From CAZCJU01 sp964562175 (GTDB taxonomy: Bacteria > Bacillota > Clostridia > Oscillospirales > CAG-272), in assembly GCA_964562175.1 (NCBI GenBank), contig CAZLRV010000010.1:19594-83593 (forward strand): a stretch of 64,000 nt of DNA, in the 5' to 3' direction. How positions within the stretch are numbered: position 1 is the first letter of the stretch; each line of letters starts with the position of its first letter. The notes under the pieces are model-generated. The model worked only from the letters and a program-made list of their open reading frames with translations, had not been told where the DNA came from and ran no database searches. Both the position numbers and the translations under genes were made by a program. Positions 17,288-25,657 of the stretch are shown in pieces.

Positions 17288-17474
17288 CTGCGTCATATGC
17301 GGAAAAGATCGCCTTAGTAAAGACACCATCGGCATTAACAGGAAATTGTTAGGAGAAGATATAGATAACTTTTACTGCCTTGACTGTCTTGCAGAGTATC
17401 TCGGTTGTACAGTCGATGAACTCCTTGATAAGATCGAGGAGTTCAAAGAAGAGGGCTGTAAGCTGTTTGCCTGA
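17277..17474 (+). CDS. Small zinc-finger-like protein of the BREX locus (65 aa)
   Basis: Overlaps the 3' end of brxL by 11 bases, with AAAGGAG just upstream of the ATG at 17277. The protein has two CxxC pairs (C5/C8 and C34/C37), a treble-clef or zinc-ribbon spacing, followed by an acidic helix rich in E, D and K. I do not recognise a named family. Position directly before the cysteine desulfurase gene, and its possible thiol or metal chemistry, suggest an accessory for sulfur handling or for binding one of the BREX proteins. That function is inference. The tight coding overlap supports it as a real gene. Confidence 0.72.
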   Translation: MKSNCVICGKDRLSKDTIGINRKLLGEDIDNFYCLDCLAEYLGCTVDELLDKIEEFKEEGCKLFA

Positions 17475-17488
17475 TCATAAAGAGAAAA

Positions 17489-18613
17489 ATGAAAAGTATT
17501 GTTTATGCCGATAATGCGGCAACCACAAAATTGGATATTGATGCATTTGAGGCGATGAGGCCATACTTATTGGAAGAATACGGCAATGCTTCTCAGCCAT
17601 ACTCGTTTGCCCGAACAGCAAAAAATGCCTTGAAAGAATCCAGAGAAATCATTGCGCAATGCATTGGAGCCGCTCCGGAAGAAATATACTTTACTTCAGG
17701 CGGAACGGAAAGCGATAATTGGGCAATCAAGGGTAGTGCTTTTTCCGACCCCTCGAAACGTGCGACGATCACATCAACAATTGAGCATCATGCAATTCTG
17801 AATGCCTGTGCAGACATTGAAAGATTAGGATATCCTGTAAGCTATTTGCCGGTAGATTCTTATGGTAAAGTTTCGCCTCAAGCACTTTCCGAATGGATTA
17901 CCGACAATACAAGATTGGTATCGATTATGTTTGCAAACAATGAAATAGGAACGATCCAAGAAATTCAAAAATTATGTAGCATTACACATTCGATGGGAGC
18001 AATCTTCCATACCGATGCAGTACAAGCCGTAGGTCATACCGATATCGATGTGAAATCACTTGGGATCGATATGCTGTCCGCATCCGCTCATAAGTTTAAC
18101 GGTCCTAAAGGCATTGGTTTTCTGTATATACGGAGCGGAACGAAAATCACTTCCTATATCAGCGGTGGCAAACAAGAATTTGGCATGAGGGCGGGGACGG
18201 AGAATGTAGCATCAATTGTTGGTATGGCGGTTGCTCTTGAGAAGAATCTGCGGTTTTTGAACGAGAACACGGCTCACATAAAAAAGCTTGAGAAAGATCT
18301 AATCGATGGATTACGCATGAAAAAGATTGATTTTGTACGAAATGGCGGTGATATTGGAATCCCGGGCAATATAAGCTTATCGTTTGGCGGTTATGAGGGA
18401 GAAGCGTTATTGCACCGGCTCGATCTTATGGGAATTTCCGTATCGACCGGTTCTGCTTGCGACAGTCATAATACTCGGATATCCCATGTCCTTAGGGAAA
18501 TTGGGCTTAGTAATATATTGGCTAAAGGAACAATTAGAATTTCCCTCGGCAAATCTAATACCGAGGATGACATAAAAGCGATCTTATCGGCACTCTCAAA
18601 AATCGTTACCTAA
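17489..18613 (+). CDS. Cysteine desulfurase (IscS/NifS/DndA-like)
   Basis: PLP enzyme that removes sulfur from L-cysteine and carries it as a persulfide. The 374-aa product has the Schiff-base lysine K202 in SAHKFNGPKG, the PLP-binding H/D environment HTDAVQAVGH, and the active-site cysteine C324 in STGSACDS. The context, 14 bp after the zinc-finger gene and in the same operon as BrxP, matches DndA feeding DndC in phosphorothioation systems. No iscU, mnmA or thiI gene is nearby, so a general cofactor role is less favoured. The ribosome binding site (AAAGAGA) is weaker than those of the preceding genes. Confidence 0.88.
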   Translation: MKSIVYADNAATTKLDIDAFEAMRPYLLEEYGNASQPYSFARTAKNALKESREIIAQCIGAAPEEIYFTSGGTESDNWAIKGSAFSDPSKRATITSTIEHHAILNACADIERLGYPVSYLPVDSYGKVSPQALSEWITDNTRLVSIMFANNEIGTIQEIQKLCSITHSMGAIFHTDAVQAVGHTDIDVKSLGIDMLSASAHKFNGPKGIGFLYIRSGTKITSYISGGKQEFGMRAGTENVASIVGMAVALEKNLRFLNENTAHIKKLEKDLIDGLRMKKIDFVRNGGDIGIPGNISLSFGGYEGEALLHRLDLMGISVSTGSACDSHNTRISHVLREIGLSNILAKGTIRISLGKSNTEDDIKAILSALSKIVT

Positions 18614-18641
18614 TGGCGGCATATCGGCAGGAAAGCATATT

Positions 18642-18829
18642 ATGACCGTTTTTACGACCCGTCAAACGAAATACGCAGGTCAACTCAACTTTTACCTGTC
18701 TGCGGTAGATGACAATTTGAAAAAGAATGGAGAGGCTCCTTGCATCTGTCTTTGCTTTGTAAAATGTCTTACGGTAAATTGTTTGTGCTTATATGGAATA
18801 GTTTGAACAGCAATAAAACTCCTTGATTG
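18642..18829 (+). pseudogene. Decayed C-terminal fragment of a YhcG/DUF1016 PDDEXK nuclease
   Basis: The frame from 18642 contains KYAGQLNFYLSAVDDNLKK followed by NGEAPC, a close match to the conserved C-terminal motif of YhcG-type (DUF1016) nucleases, which reads roughly EYAGQLNFYLSAVDD and is followed by IGLLLCK. In the same frame the next residues degrade and hit a stop at 18804. A shift of frame near 18758 restores a plausible CK...-type continuation to about 18829. No N-terminal part or start signal is present. It is therefore a relic, lying between the cysteine desulfurase gene and the right repeat. Confidence 0.7.
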
Positions 18830-18843
18830 ACATATTATTTTTC

Positions 18844-18893
18844 AAAGTCGTAATTTGATATCTTAAGATATCGAATTACGGCTTTCTTTTTTA
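18844..18893 (+). terminator. Intrinsic terminator of the BREX operon, in DR-R
   Basis: 19-bp stem (18844-18862 with 18867-18885) and T-run. Compared with the left copy it has two substitutions, and both leave G-U pairs in the stem, so the hairpin is still formable. A tandem second hairpin follows: GCCATGA at 18915-18921 with TCATGGC at 18929-18935, then TTTTT. Confidence 0.9.
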
Positions 18894-18964
18894 AGCTGGA
18901 CTTTTAGGATATGGGCCATGATTAAAAGTCATGGCTTTTTGTTATTTTCAATGTTAATAAAATG

Positions 18965-18996
<32 letters not shown>

Positions 18997-18999
18997 TCG

Positions 19000-19008
19000 T
19001 GATATAAT
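19000..19008 (+). promoter_or_regulatory. Extended -10 promoter of the DUF4234 gene, in DR-R
   Basis: TGATATAAT, identical to the element at 3686-3694, lies 77 bases before the DUF4234 start codon. The half-site GTGAT-ATA-AT is kept, but the right arm of the palindrome reads ATTGCAT instead of ATCACAT, so operator symmetry is reduced here. Confidence 0.6.
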
Positions 19009-19085
19009 TGCATACATAAGAATTTACGACAAGATAAATTCGATATTGTTCGACACATCTTGCCGCAAAAAACAAGGTGAAAAGT

Positions 19086-19613
19086 ATGAAAACCTGCCCT
19101 GCGTGTAACGCACAATTTGACGACAGTGCAACATTCTGCGGATGTTGCGGTAATTCCTTTCCGCAAGCGGAGACGGTGCAAGTAGAGACACCGAAAGCGG
19201 AAATACATTATCCGCCGGCACTTCAATTACCTACCCATCGCGGACTTATCAAAATGGTTCTTTTGAGTTTGATCACATTCGGAATATACGGTATCGTGGT
19301 TCAAAGCGAAATATCGGGTGAGATCAACATCGTTGCGAGCCGATATGACGGAAAACGTACAGTTCACATGCTTGCGGTACCTTGGCTTACATGTCTGACA
19401 TTCGGAATCTATTTCTTTGTATGGAATCACGGCTTAGCCAAGCGTATCGGCAACGAGCTAAAGAGACGAGGCTGTAATTACTCATTCGGTGCATTACATT
19501 ATTGGCTATGGAACATATTAGGTACACTTATCATAATCGGACCGTTTGTTTATTGTCACAAGTTTATGAAGGCGATGAATCTGATAAACAAAAGCTACAA
19601 TATCAACGGATAA
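19086..19613 (+). CDS. Zinc-ribbon plus DUF4234 membrane protein
   Basis: The ATG at 19086 is chosen because AAGGTG lies about 6 bases upstream; the GTG at 19077 is part of that site. The 175-aa product opens with a zinc ribbon (C4, C7, C18, C21), then a linker and a DUF4234 domain with the repeated ITFGIYGIVV and LTFGIYFFVWNHG motifs, giving about three membrane segments. Function is unknown; such proteins are widespread in Clostridia. It is the right-hand chromosomal neighbour of the island and probably stood directly after lysS before the insertion. Confidence 0.8.
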   Translation: MKTCPACNAQFDDSATFCGCCGNSFPQAETVQVETPKAEIHYPPALQLPTHRGLIKMVLLSLITFGIYGIVVQSEISGEINIVASRYDGKRTVHMLAVPWLTCLTFGIYFFVWNHGLAKRIGNELKRRGCNYSFGALHYWLWNILGTLIIIGPFVYCHKFMKAMNLINKSYNING

Positions 19614-19620
19614 AAGAACA

Positions 19621-19662
19621 GTCTCATATCTCAAGAAAATTGAGGTATGAGACTCTTTTTTT
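19621..19662 (+). terminator. Intrinsic terminator after the DUF4234 gene
   Basis: GTCTCATATCTCAA pairs with TTGAGGTATGAGAC around a GAAAA loop (one G-U pair), followed by CTTTTTTT. It begins 7 bases after the stop codon. Confidence 0.9.
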
Positions 19663-19709
19663 AATGCACACAAGTTTTATATTTTATGCAGCTTTATATA
19701 CTGCGGCTA

Positions 19710-19738
19710 TTGATTTTTTTCACGATATATGGTACAAT
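19710..19738 (+). promoter_or_regulatory. Sigma-A type promoter of the deacetylase gene
   Basis: TTGATT at 19710-19715 and TACAAT at 19733-19738 with a 17-base spacer, 36 bases upstream of the start codon. Confidence 0.7.
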
Positions 19739-19774
19739 ATTTATGTTAATGATGATATATTATCGGAGGTTGTT

Positions 19775-20575
19775 ATGATACAATATCACATTTTTCCGGG
19801 TGGACTTAGGCGTGTTGTTACGTTCAGCTATGACGACGGCAGTGAAAACGATCGACGCTTGATAGGGCTTTTTAACAAATACAGCGTTAAGGGCACCTTT
19901 CATCTCAACGGTATACGCTACCTTGGAATAAGTGACGAGGCACGCGGTAAGCTTTGCGAGCAATATTCGGGGCATGAAATTTCGTGCCACACCCTGCAGC
20001 ACGGTTGGCCGGCACGTATGCCCGAGCAGTCTCTTGTTCGTGAAATAACGGAGGAGAGGCGTATTCTTGAGGATATTTGCTCGTATCCCGTTGTCGGTAT
20101 GTCTTATCCGAGCGGTTCGTTCAACGAACGTGTCTGTCAAGTAGCACGCAACTGCGGAATTTTGTACAGCAGAACGACAAAAAGCACCAAGGGGTTTATC
20201 CTTCCGGATGATTTTATGCAGTGGCATCCGTCATGTCATCACCGTGATGCTCTTTCGCTGTGTGAGCCTTTTCTTGCCTCGCTCGATTCCGAATGGACTC
20301 ATCCTCTTTTCTACATATGGGGACACAGCCATGAGCTTCGATGCGAGGAGGATTGGGAATATATGGAGCAGATATTGAAAAAGCTTTCCGGAAATCCTAA
20401 AATATGGTACGCAACGAACATTGAGATATACCGTTATATCGAGGCTCAACGCAGGCTTGAGGTATCATACGACGAAAGCGTTTTTTACAATCCGTCCTCG
20501 CTTGATGTATGGGTCGAGCGGAACAAGCGTGATATTATATGTATACCTGCGGGTCAGACCGTGCGTGTACCGTAA
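19775..20575 (+). CDS. Polysaccharide deacetylase family protein
   Basis: NodB-type deacetylase. The ATG at 19775 follows TCGGAGG and gives 266 aa. Motif 1 is FSYDDGS with D20 and D21. Motif 2 is H72-T-L-Q-H76, the metal-binding HxxxH. Motif 3 is YPSGSF near residue 110. No signal peptide is visible, so it may be cytoplasmic or act on a soluble glycan; the substrate cannot be told from sequence. It converges with the PAP2 gene, leaving 3 bp between stop codons and no separate terminator. Confidence 0.85.
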   Translation: MIQYHIFPGGLRRVVTFSYDDGSENDRRLIGLFNKYSVKGTFHLNGIRYLGISDEARGKLCEQYSGHEISCHTLQHGWPARMPEQSLVREITEERRILEDICSYPVVGMSYPSGSFNERVCQVARNCGILYSRTTKSTKGFILPDDFMQWHPSCHHRDALSLCEPFLASLDSEWTHPLFYIWGHSHELRCEEDWEYMEQILKKLSGNPKIWYATNIEIYRYIEAQRRLEVSYDESVFYNPSSLDVWVERNKRDIICIPAGQTVRVP

Positions 20576-20578
20576 GGC

Positions 20579-21235
20579 TTATTCTTTATTTGACAGTGAA
20601 CGGCAAACGGAACAATAGAGTGTAACAAGTGCCGATGAAAGCAACAGACTGCCGATTATATCCGTCAGCCAATGCACACCGCTGAGCAATCTTCCGACAA
20701 CGGTCACGGCAATGATGACGATGCAGGGAGCTTCGAGCATCACACGCAATGTCTTTTTCTCGCCGAGCAAACGTTTAAGCTCCGATATGCCTGTCGCCAT
20801 AATACACACAACAAGCATTGTATGCGATGACGGGTACGATGCTTCAAGCTCACCGTCTATCAATACGGGGCGGCAATTTACCACGGCAAGCTCAAACAGA
20901 ATATAGAACGCAACGACTGCAACGTAAAACACGCCGAGTGCTATCAGCTCTCTGTCTACCCTTGCCACACTTTTTCTTTTGATCAGTTGAACGACACCGC
21001 AAAGTGCAAAGCCGAATGCCGCCGCTATTGAAACAAGTCCGAGCATCTCTGTAATATCGTACCAAAGCTCACTTCTGCCGAGCAGATCGAAAACGGATTT
21101 ATTGAGCGTTGCCATGCCGATATTGCCGCCTGTCGCCTCAACAGTCTGAACATCGACAAAAAGCACGGCAGCCGTGAATATCGCAAACAGCAAAAACAAC
21201 GTTGCCGACACTATGTAACCGACTTTGTTTTTCAT
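20579..21235 (-). CDS. PAP2-family membrane phosphatase
   Basis: Integral membrane lipid phosphatase or haloperoxidase-fold protein of 218 aa with five or six membrane segments. The three PAP2 signatures are visible: an RP motif in VNCRPVL, YPSSHTM, and GRLLSGVHWLTDIIG. The start MKNKVGYIV at 21235 has GAGGA just upstream and is preferred over an extended frame to 21286. Family members dephosphorylate undecaprenyl pyrophosphate or phosphatidic acid; which one applies here is not clear. Confidence 0.85.
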   Translation of the reverse strand: MKNKVGYIVSATLFLLFAIFTAAVLFVDVQTVEATGGNIGMATLNKSVFDLLGRSELWYDITEMLGLVSIAAAFGFALCGVVQLIKRKSVARVDRELIALGVFYVAVVAFYILFELAVVNCRPVLIDGELEASYPSSHTMLVVCIMATGISELKRLLGEKKTLRVMLEAPCIVIIAVTVVGRLLSGVHWLTDIIGSLLLSSALVTLYCSVCRSLSNKE

Positions 21236-21273
21236 ATTATTTTTCCTCATTACTTTATTCTTCCATACCCTCC

Positions 21274-21295
21274 GCTCGTGCCGCACGGCACGGGC
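21274..21295. other. GC-rich hairpin between comEC and the PAP2 gene
   Basis: GCTCGTGCCG and CGGCACGGGC form a stem with one mismatch around a CA loop. On the plus strand ATTTTATT follows; on the minus strand no T-run follows. It may weaken read-through from comEC into the PAP2 gene or be a leader structure. Confidence 0.4.
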
Positions 21296-21322
21296 ATTTT
21301 ATTATATCGCATATTGTCAAAG

Positions 21323-23557
21323 TCAATTAAGGTCTATTACGTCCCTGCCCTCTCTTATAATTCCCTCACAGCCTTCTTTGACTATTTTAGCGTATTCTTC
21401 CCTTGCAAGCTTATCCTTTACATATTCGGTAATATACATTCTTCGTCCGTTGTGTATCATTGTAAACGGTGCCTCGGCTTCATATCTCGCACCGTATACT
21501 ATTGTAATATCGTCGCTCATATATTTTTTCACGACCCGTGTGGCATCAAAGCTTGAGTACGGTACATACAGCACACGTTCGTTTTTTTCCACGATAAACG
21601 GCACGAACACTTCATCCTCAAAGCCGTAGGGCTTAAGCAGTGTTATTTTGCATGACAGCTCGGACACCGTCGTTGCCGCCGACGGGTAATATCTTATCAG
21701 CTTACCGCCGCATTTTTCGGAGTACGATACGAGCTTTGCATATTCCTCCTCGTCCTCGGCATATTTATCCGGCACGTAAAGTTTATCTATCGTTATACGT
21801 GAGCAAACATTGGAAACCGTCTTGAAGTTATAGCTTTCGGTGTTTACCATAACAAACGAATCGAGCCGTTTTATTCCGTGCTTGCCCAGCCCGTCAAGTA
21901 TTTCAACGAACACATCGGAATCGCCTCCATCCGTGTAATCCAGCATTACGGCACGGGAATCCGATACTATGCACACGGCATCGCCGTTGTCCGTATTTTG
22001 AATTATCACATAGCTGTTTTTCGCATAGAACGCATCGCAAACGCAAGCAATGACGATATACAGTGTCAATATTGATGCGGTAAAATACAGAAAATCAGAG
22101 CGTTTTGCTTTTCTGTAAAGCATAATACCGTACATTACAAAGACTATTATCAGAAAAGGCAATGAAAAAACATACTCAAGTGAAACCACCGCATCGAGCG
22201 TGCTTGCACAGTATTTTATCGTCTGCGTACAGAAGACCGAAAACGCCGAGGCAAGACTTCCGCACAGAGCTGCCACAGGCTCAAAAAACGAGAATATAAC
22301 ACAGAGCGGGGCAAGATAAAGTATTGCGGTAATGCTCGGCGAAAGCATGAATGTAGTCAAGGAAGAAAATACATGAAATTCTCCGTAATATATCATAAGC
22401 ACGGGAATAACGGCAAAGGATGCGCTCAGCGAGATAAGAAACGACGAGGCAACGAACATCAGCGGGTCTTTCAGCGGCTTAGGTAATCTTCTTTTCAAAT
22501 ATTTGTCAAGCTCCTCTGAGGTCGGTACACCGAATGCCAATATTCCGTAGGTAGAACAGAGTGAAAGTGCGAGTCCCACATCGAAAAGCGCATACGGACA
22601 AAGAAAATAAAGCAAAAAAGCCGAAAAGAACAGCGTTGTCAGACTATCGGATCTGTTTTTCAGGAAAAACGAGCCGTTGCAAAACAGGTACATTATTCCG
22701 GCACGCAAAACGGACATTGCCGCACCGGTAAGTAAAACATAGACAACGCATATTGTAAGCGATATTATAAGTCCGGGAATTTTCATCCGCAAAAGCTTTT
22801 TGAAGATCATATCGGTGAGCGCAAGTATCGCTATCAAGTGCATTCCCGACACGGCACAAAGATGTGTTGTGCCGGTACGCTTGTAGTAGGAGTAGACTTC
22901 ATCGGGTATATTATCACGGTCACCGAAAACAAGACCCGAAACAAAGCCGCTTTGATCGGCGCAATATTTGTTCGTGCGCGATACGGCGTAATTCTGCAAG
23001 CCCTTAAAGTATTGCATAGGGTCAGAGGAGCTGTCAAGTACTTCGACAAGCTTACCCGTACAGTAGCCGAGTACATTTCTTGACAAATAGTACGATTCAT
23101 TGTCCGTATATTCCTCAATTCCCGTAAGCGCACCGGAAAAGGTGAAATATGTGTATTCGCCGACATTTTCTCCCTCAACGTCGATAACGCATTTTATTTT
23201 TTTGCCATTGGGTGCGTAGACCACGCCCTCATGTCCGTCGGTATAATAGGCTTTAAATACCGTTTCGTTATCGTTAAAGCATTTTCTCGCTCCGTCAGCT
23301 GCGATACCGTAATAAATATAAGAGGATATGCACATTGCGCCGCACATAACGCAAGCTGCCGCCATGAAAAAACCGGTATACTGCCCGAAATAGCCCTCCT
23401 CAAAGCGTTTGTGCTTATATGTGGGGATGACCGATACGGCAAAAAAGACTATACCCAAGACAAGCGACAGCGCAACGGGAAGAAAAAAGCATAACAGCAA
23501 TGCGACTATTGAGCAAAAGCTTGCAAATACAAATGGGCGATGTCTGAACAGCTTCAT
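21323..23557 (-). CDS. comEC: ComEC/Rec2-family DNA-uptake channel protein
   Basis: Polytopic membrane protein that moves single-stranded DNA across the membrane during transformation. The start at 23557 (MKLFRHRP) has GGAGG five bases upstream and is preferred to the longer frame from 23695. The 744-aa product has an N-terminal DUF4131-like region, the central Competence domain with the family motif HLCAVSGMHLIAILAL, and a C-terminal beta-lactamase-like domain. That last domain lacks the expected HxHxDH: the equivalent segment reads DSFVMVNTESYN. Its nuclease activity is probably lost. Whether the cell is competent cannot be judged from this gene alone. Confidence 0.9.
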   Translation of the reverse strand: MKLFRHRPFVFASFCSIVALLLCFFLPVALSLVLGIVFFAVSVIPTYKHKRFEEGYFGQYTGFFMAAACVMCGAMCISSYIYYGIAADGARKCFNDNETVFKAYYTDGHEGVVYAPNGKKIKCVIDVEGENVGEYTYFTFSGALTGIEEYTDNESYYLSRNVLGYCTGKLVEVLDSSSDPMQYFKGLQNYAVSRTNKYCADQSGFVSGLVFGDRDNIPDEVYSYYKRTGTTHLCAVSGMHLIAILALTDMIFKKLLRMKIPGLIISLTICVVYVLLTGAAMSVLRAGIMYLFCNGSFFLKNRSDSLTTLFFSAFLLYFLCPYALFDVGLALSLCSTYGILAFGVPTSEELDKYLKRRLPKPLKDPLMFVASSFLISLSASFAVIPVLMIYYGEFHVFSSLTTFMLSPSITAILYLAPLCVIFSFFEPVAALCGSLASAFSVFCTQTIKYCASTLDAVVSLEYVFSLPFLIIVFVMYGIMLYRKAKRSDFLYFTASILTLYIVIACVCDAFYAKNSYVIIQNTDNGDAVCIVSDSRAVMLDYTDGGDSDVFVEILDGLGKHGIKRLDSFVMVNTESYNFKTVSNVCSRITIDKLYVPDKYAEDEEEYAKLVSYSEKCGGKLIRYYPSAATTVSELSCKITLLKPYGFEDEVFVPFIVEKNERVLYVPYSSFDATRVVKKYMSDDITIVYGARYEAEAPFTMIHNGRRMYITEYVKDKLAREEYAKIVKEGCEGIIREGRDVIDLN

Positions 23558-23594
23558 TTTTTCCTCCGTTATGCCGTGTTCGGCTCTTTTGTCT

Positions 23595-23623
23595 ATTATA
23601 GCATAAGCGGTCGTAAATTGCAA
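23595..23623 (-). promoter_or_regulatory. Promoter of comEC
   Basis: On the minus strand TTGCAA (23623-23618) and TATAAT (23600-23595) are separated by 17 bases, 38 bases before the comEC start codon. Confidence 0.65.
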
Positions 23624-23646
23624 TACGGCAAATAAAATTTCTTTAC

Positions 23647-23685
23647 ACAAAAACGCCGAGGATAGCGTCTTTAAGCCATCCTCGG
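23647..23685 (-). terminator. Intrinsic terminator of the oxidoreductase gene
   Basis: On the minus strand CCGAGGAT (23685-23678) pairs with ATCCTCGG (23663-23656), followed by CGTTTTTGTG. It lies 30 bases past the stop codon at 23716. Confidence 0.85.
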
Positions 23686-23715
23686 TGTATATCATCTATG
23701 ATATCAATGTTGTTC

Positions 23716-24777
23716 TCAGTCGAGTGTTATCTCTCTGTTTTGTTCGGATGAATCGTACAATGCTTGCATTATTCTTGCCGTTATCTCGACGGTATCTATA
23801 TGCGACGGGAGTCGCTCACCGCTCTGTATACAGCGGACGAAGGAGGCTATTTCATTTCTGTACATATTCAGCTCATGGTCGAAGTCCGGCTTTTCGGTAA
23901 CAAGCTCGCCGTCCTTTACGGTAAACAGTTGAAAATCTCCGCCGTATTTCAGCCGTATGCCGCCCTTATCTCCGATAAAATCTATAAATCTTTCATCTAT
24001 GAAAATATTCTGCGCCCATGCGCCGTTGAGCGTTATCGTCGCTTTATCCGTGCGTATCATACCGGTTATAAATTCCTCAACGTCATATGTTCCGTTATAA
24101 TCCGGAGGGCCTGCCCACATATTCTTGTATACATAGCCCTTCATATCCGTGGCGAGCTTGCTGTAAGCCTTGCCGCTTACGGCAAGCGGCTTCGGATCGG
24201 AGAGGCAATACATTATAAGATCGAGGTAATGCACGCCCCAATCTATCAAAACGCCGCCGCCCGATACGGCTTTTGTCGTAAACATTCCGCCGAGTCCGGG
24301 AATGGAGCGTGCGGCTCTGAACGATGCATACACGTGATAGACCTCGCCGAGTGTGCCTTCGTCAATTATTTCTTTTATGCGGTTTACGGCGGCATTGAAT
24401 CTGTTTACAACGCCGATATTCAGCGTCTTGCCCGTTTCCGCCGCAACCTTTTGCATCAAATGCACCTCGTCAAGTGTTCTTGCCGCAGGCTTTTCGCAAA
24501 GCACGTGCTTGCCGGCACGCATAAAATCAATCGATATTATAGGATGAAGATCGTTCGGCGTACATACCGATACCGCATCAAGCTCGGGATCGTCCAATAT
24601 TTGACGGTAATCATACACTGCCGTGCCTCCGTTTAAGGTCACCATTTCATCGGCACGCTCGGGTATGATATCGCAATAATATTTTATATGCACATCCGGA
24701 CAATTCAAATATGACGGTATATGAGCGGTTCTTGCTATATTACCGCAGCCGATCACCGCAACATTTATTTTACTCAT
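23716..24777 (-). CDS. Gfo/Idh/MocA-family NAD(P)-dependent oxidoreductase
   Basis: Sugar or inositol dehydrogenase family. The 353-aa protein has an N-terminal Rossmann fold with the nucleotide-binding GCGNIART (residues 10-17), the family motif CEKPAA at about 94-99 with its conserved Lys, and a C-terminal GFO/IDH beta domain with a GGGVLIDWGVHYLD segment. The start is preceded by GAAAGG. Substrate specificity cannot be assigned. It is a single-gene unit with its own promoter and terminator. Confidence 0.9.
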   Translation of the reverse strand: MSKINVAVIGCGNIARTAHIPSYLNCPDVHIKYYCDIIPERADEMVTLNGGTAVYDYRQILDDPELDAVSVCTPNDLHPIISIDFMRAGKHVLCEKPAARTLDEVHLMQKVAAETGKTLNIGVVNRFNAAVNRIKEIIDEGTLGEVYHVYASFRAARSIPGLGGMFTTKAVSGGGVLIDWGVHYLDLIMYCLSDPKPLAVSGKAYSKLATDMKGYVYKNMWAGPPDYNGTYDVEEFITGMIRTDKATITLNGAWAQNIFIDERFIDFIGDKGGIRLKYGGDFQLFTVKDGELVTEKPDFDHELNMYRNEIASFVRCIQSGERLPSHIDTVEITARIMQALYDSSEQNREITLD

Positions 24778-24803
24778 ATTACAAAGCCTTTCGTTTTTTG
24801 TTT

Positions 24804-24832
24804 ATTATACTATATTTCAAGCGAAAAATCAA
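24804..24832 (-). promoter_or_regulatory. Promoter of the oxidoreductase gene
   Basis: On the minus strand TTGATT (24832-24827) and TATAAT (24809-24804) with a 17-base spacer, just upstream of the start codon at 24777. Confidence 0.75.
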
Positions 24833-24922
24833 GTATTTTTTTCACATTTTATCCTCAATGACACGTTTTTTTATGCCGTTCTTCGGCTAACTGATTTATT
24901 TGTGAAAAATTCGGCAAAATCG

Positions 24923-24951
24923 TTGACATACGGGCAAAAAAATGATATCAT
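24923..24951 (+). promoter_or_regulatory. Promoter of the DUF1963 gene
   Basis: Consensus TTGACA at 24923-24928 and TATCAT at 24946-24951 with a 17-base spacer. Confidence 0.75.
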
Positions 24952-24979
24952 TATCTTATTATTTTGTCGGAGGATGATT

Positions 24980-25600
24980 ATGAGCGAAATAAGAATTGAT
25001 ACAGTGAGCGAATGCGGAGAGCTTCCGATAGGTGCAAGCAAAATGTTCGGTCTGCCGAGCGTTTACGACAACGAGGAATTTGAGGTGCCGACATTTGATT
25101 GCCGGGGTATGGAGCATGATATGACATTCATAGCTCAAATAAAATGCTCGGATATTGCCTCACTCGATACGGAAAATATCCTGCCGCACACGGGAATGCT
25201 TTACTTTTTCTACAACACCGCAGAAATGCCGTCAACGCCCGACATTGAGGATGCGGCGGCTGTAATATACGATGAGCGTGAAGCAAAAGAGGTGCTTGAG
25301 CAAGACGAGGACGAGGACATAATACCCGAGGTAAAGCTGTCATTTCACTCACCGAGCGAGTCGGTAAGCGACGATTTTGTGATATTGCCGGAGCTTTGCG
25401 ACGAGCTTTCCGAGGAGGATGAAACGGAATTTGAAGATGAATATGAGTCTGAGGGAGAGGACATAATACTGCTTAAGCTGAAGCTGTTCGGCGATGACGA
25501 TACGAACTCCGATGTATGCGGTGAAAGCCTGTGCTTTCTCATTGACAAAAAGTGCTTGCAGGAAAGGGACTTTTCCGACATTCGGGTGATGGTAATATAG
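24980..25600 (+). CDS. DUF1963 (YwqG-like) protein
   Basis: 206-aa cytosolic protein. The ATG at 24980 lies 7 bases after GTCGGAGG; the frame extends upstream but without a ribosome binding site. YwqG-type features are FIAQIKCSDI (about 50-60), LPHTGMLYFFYN (about 70-81) and the closing LCFLIDKKCL...FSDIRVMVI. A very acidic middle segment (about residues 105-165) separates them. Members are sometimes linked to toxin or immunity loci, but none is seen here. Function unknown. Confidence 0.72.
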   Translation: MSEIRIDTVSECGELPIGASKMFGLPSVYDNEEFEVPTFDCRGMEHDMTFIAQIKCSDIASLDTENILPHTGMLYFFYNTAEMPSTPDIEDAAAVIYDEREAKEVLEQDEDEDIIPEVKLSFHSPSESVSDDFVILPELCDELSEEDETEFEDEYESEGEDIILLKLKLFGDDDTNSDVCGESLCFLIDKKCLQERDFSDIRVMVI

Positions 25601-25657
25601 AACGGCGGCGTGTGCTTTGAATATCATATAAATTTAACATAAATTTAAAATTATGTA

